DNA of 6,729 nucleotides, from positions 1-6,729 of the forward strand of contig JAYTOA010000160.1 of the NCBI GenBank assembly GCA_043748015.1. Direction: 5' to 3'. Both the position numbers and the translations under genes were made by a program. The notes below the pieces were generated by a model. The model was not told the DNA's origin. It made no database searches and saw only the letters and a program-made list of their open reading frames with translations. This DNA is from JAIBBG01 sp043748015. Its GTDB lineage: Bacteria > Bacteroidota > Bacteroidia > Flavobacteriales_D > Sanyastnellaceae. Positions 6,605 through 6,729 of this stretch are shown here, piece by piece. Positions within the stretch are counted from its first letter, which is position 1. Every line of letters starts with the position of its first letter.

Positions 6605-6729
6605 GTTGATTCGATTTAAAAATTTGAACGAGTGAACACAGAAGATTTCATCTGTGTGAGATTTTCAAAATCGAAAAACTATGCGTAGAAGATCAACGCA
6701 TGATGCCTGACGTAGATTGGCGTGGAAGT
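6605..6729 (-). promoter_or_regulatory. Upstream region of the HMA/TonB operon with three short dyads
   Basis: No gene is seen in these 125 bp. Three inverted repeats follow one another: ACACAGA-N8-TCTGTGT (6636-6657), GATTTT-C-AAAATC (6660-6672) and ATGCGT-N9-ACGCAT (6681-6701). Any could be an operator for a metal-responsive regulator or a leader hairpin. No full TAnnTTTG box was found; TAGTTTTT on the minus strand (about 6673-6680) is one base off and its nearest TTG is too close. The regulator is not in the window. Confidence 0.4.

Overview
The window looks like chromosomal DNA of a Bacteroidota bacterium, probably on the Chitinophagales/Sphingobacteriia side (inferred; no 16S or tRNA is present to test it). 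Signs are a TonB-dependent receptor with an N-terminal carboxypeptidase-regulatory-like domain, a secreted heavy-metal-associated (HMA) protein of a type typical of that phylum, a TAnnTTTG-type promoter element in front of the first gene, and starts that mostly lack a Shine-Dalgarno sequence. Six protein genes fill nearly all of it. No RNA gene, CRISPR array, insertion sequence or phage gene was seen.

Layout. On the minus strand at 7-990 lies a bifunctional phosphoglucose/phosphomannose isomerase (SIS fold), with its own promoter element at 1016-1023. A divergent intergenic region (991-1125) separates it from a tight plus-strand operon of three genes: a radical SAM protein related to spore photoproduct lyase (1126-2217), an unrecognised all-helical protein with a CHAD-like motif (2225-3208), and an O6-alkylguanine-DNA alkyltransferase, ogt (3205-3693). 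Gene spacing is 7 bp and then a 4-bp ATGA overlap, so co-translation is likely. A convergent intergenic region (3694-3932) with short inverted and tandem repeats follows. On the minus strand, a secreted HMA-domain protein (6257-6604) is followed 8 bp later by a 771-residue TonB-dependent receptor (3933-6248). The last 125 bp (6605-6729) is the region upstream of this metal pair and holds three short dyads.

How the genes may work together. The ogt-ending operon looks like a DNA-alkylation or DNA-damage module. The radical SAM protein ends in QLTLF, which resembles the sliding-clamp-binding pentapeptide and supports a job at DNA. The middle protein is the unknown. The HMA/TonB pair looks like a cell-envelope metal-handling unit, most likely for copper or a similar soft metal: CxxC and Cys/His-rich sites in the HMA protein, a Cys cluster just before the receptor plug, and an HxH loop in the barrel. 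The strongest candidate for something little described is the radical SAM / CHAD-like / Ogt operon.
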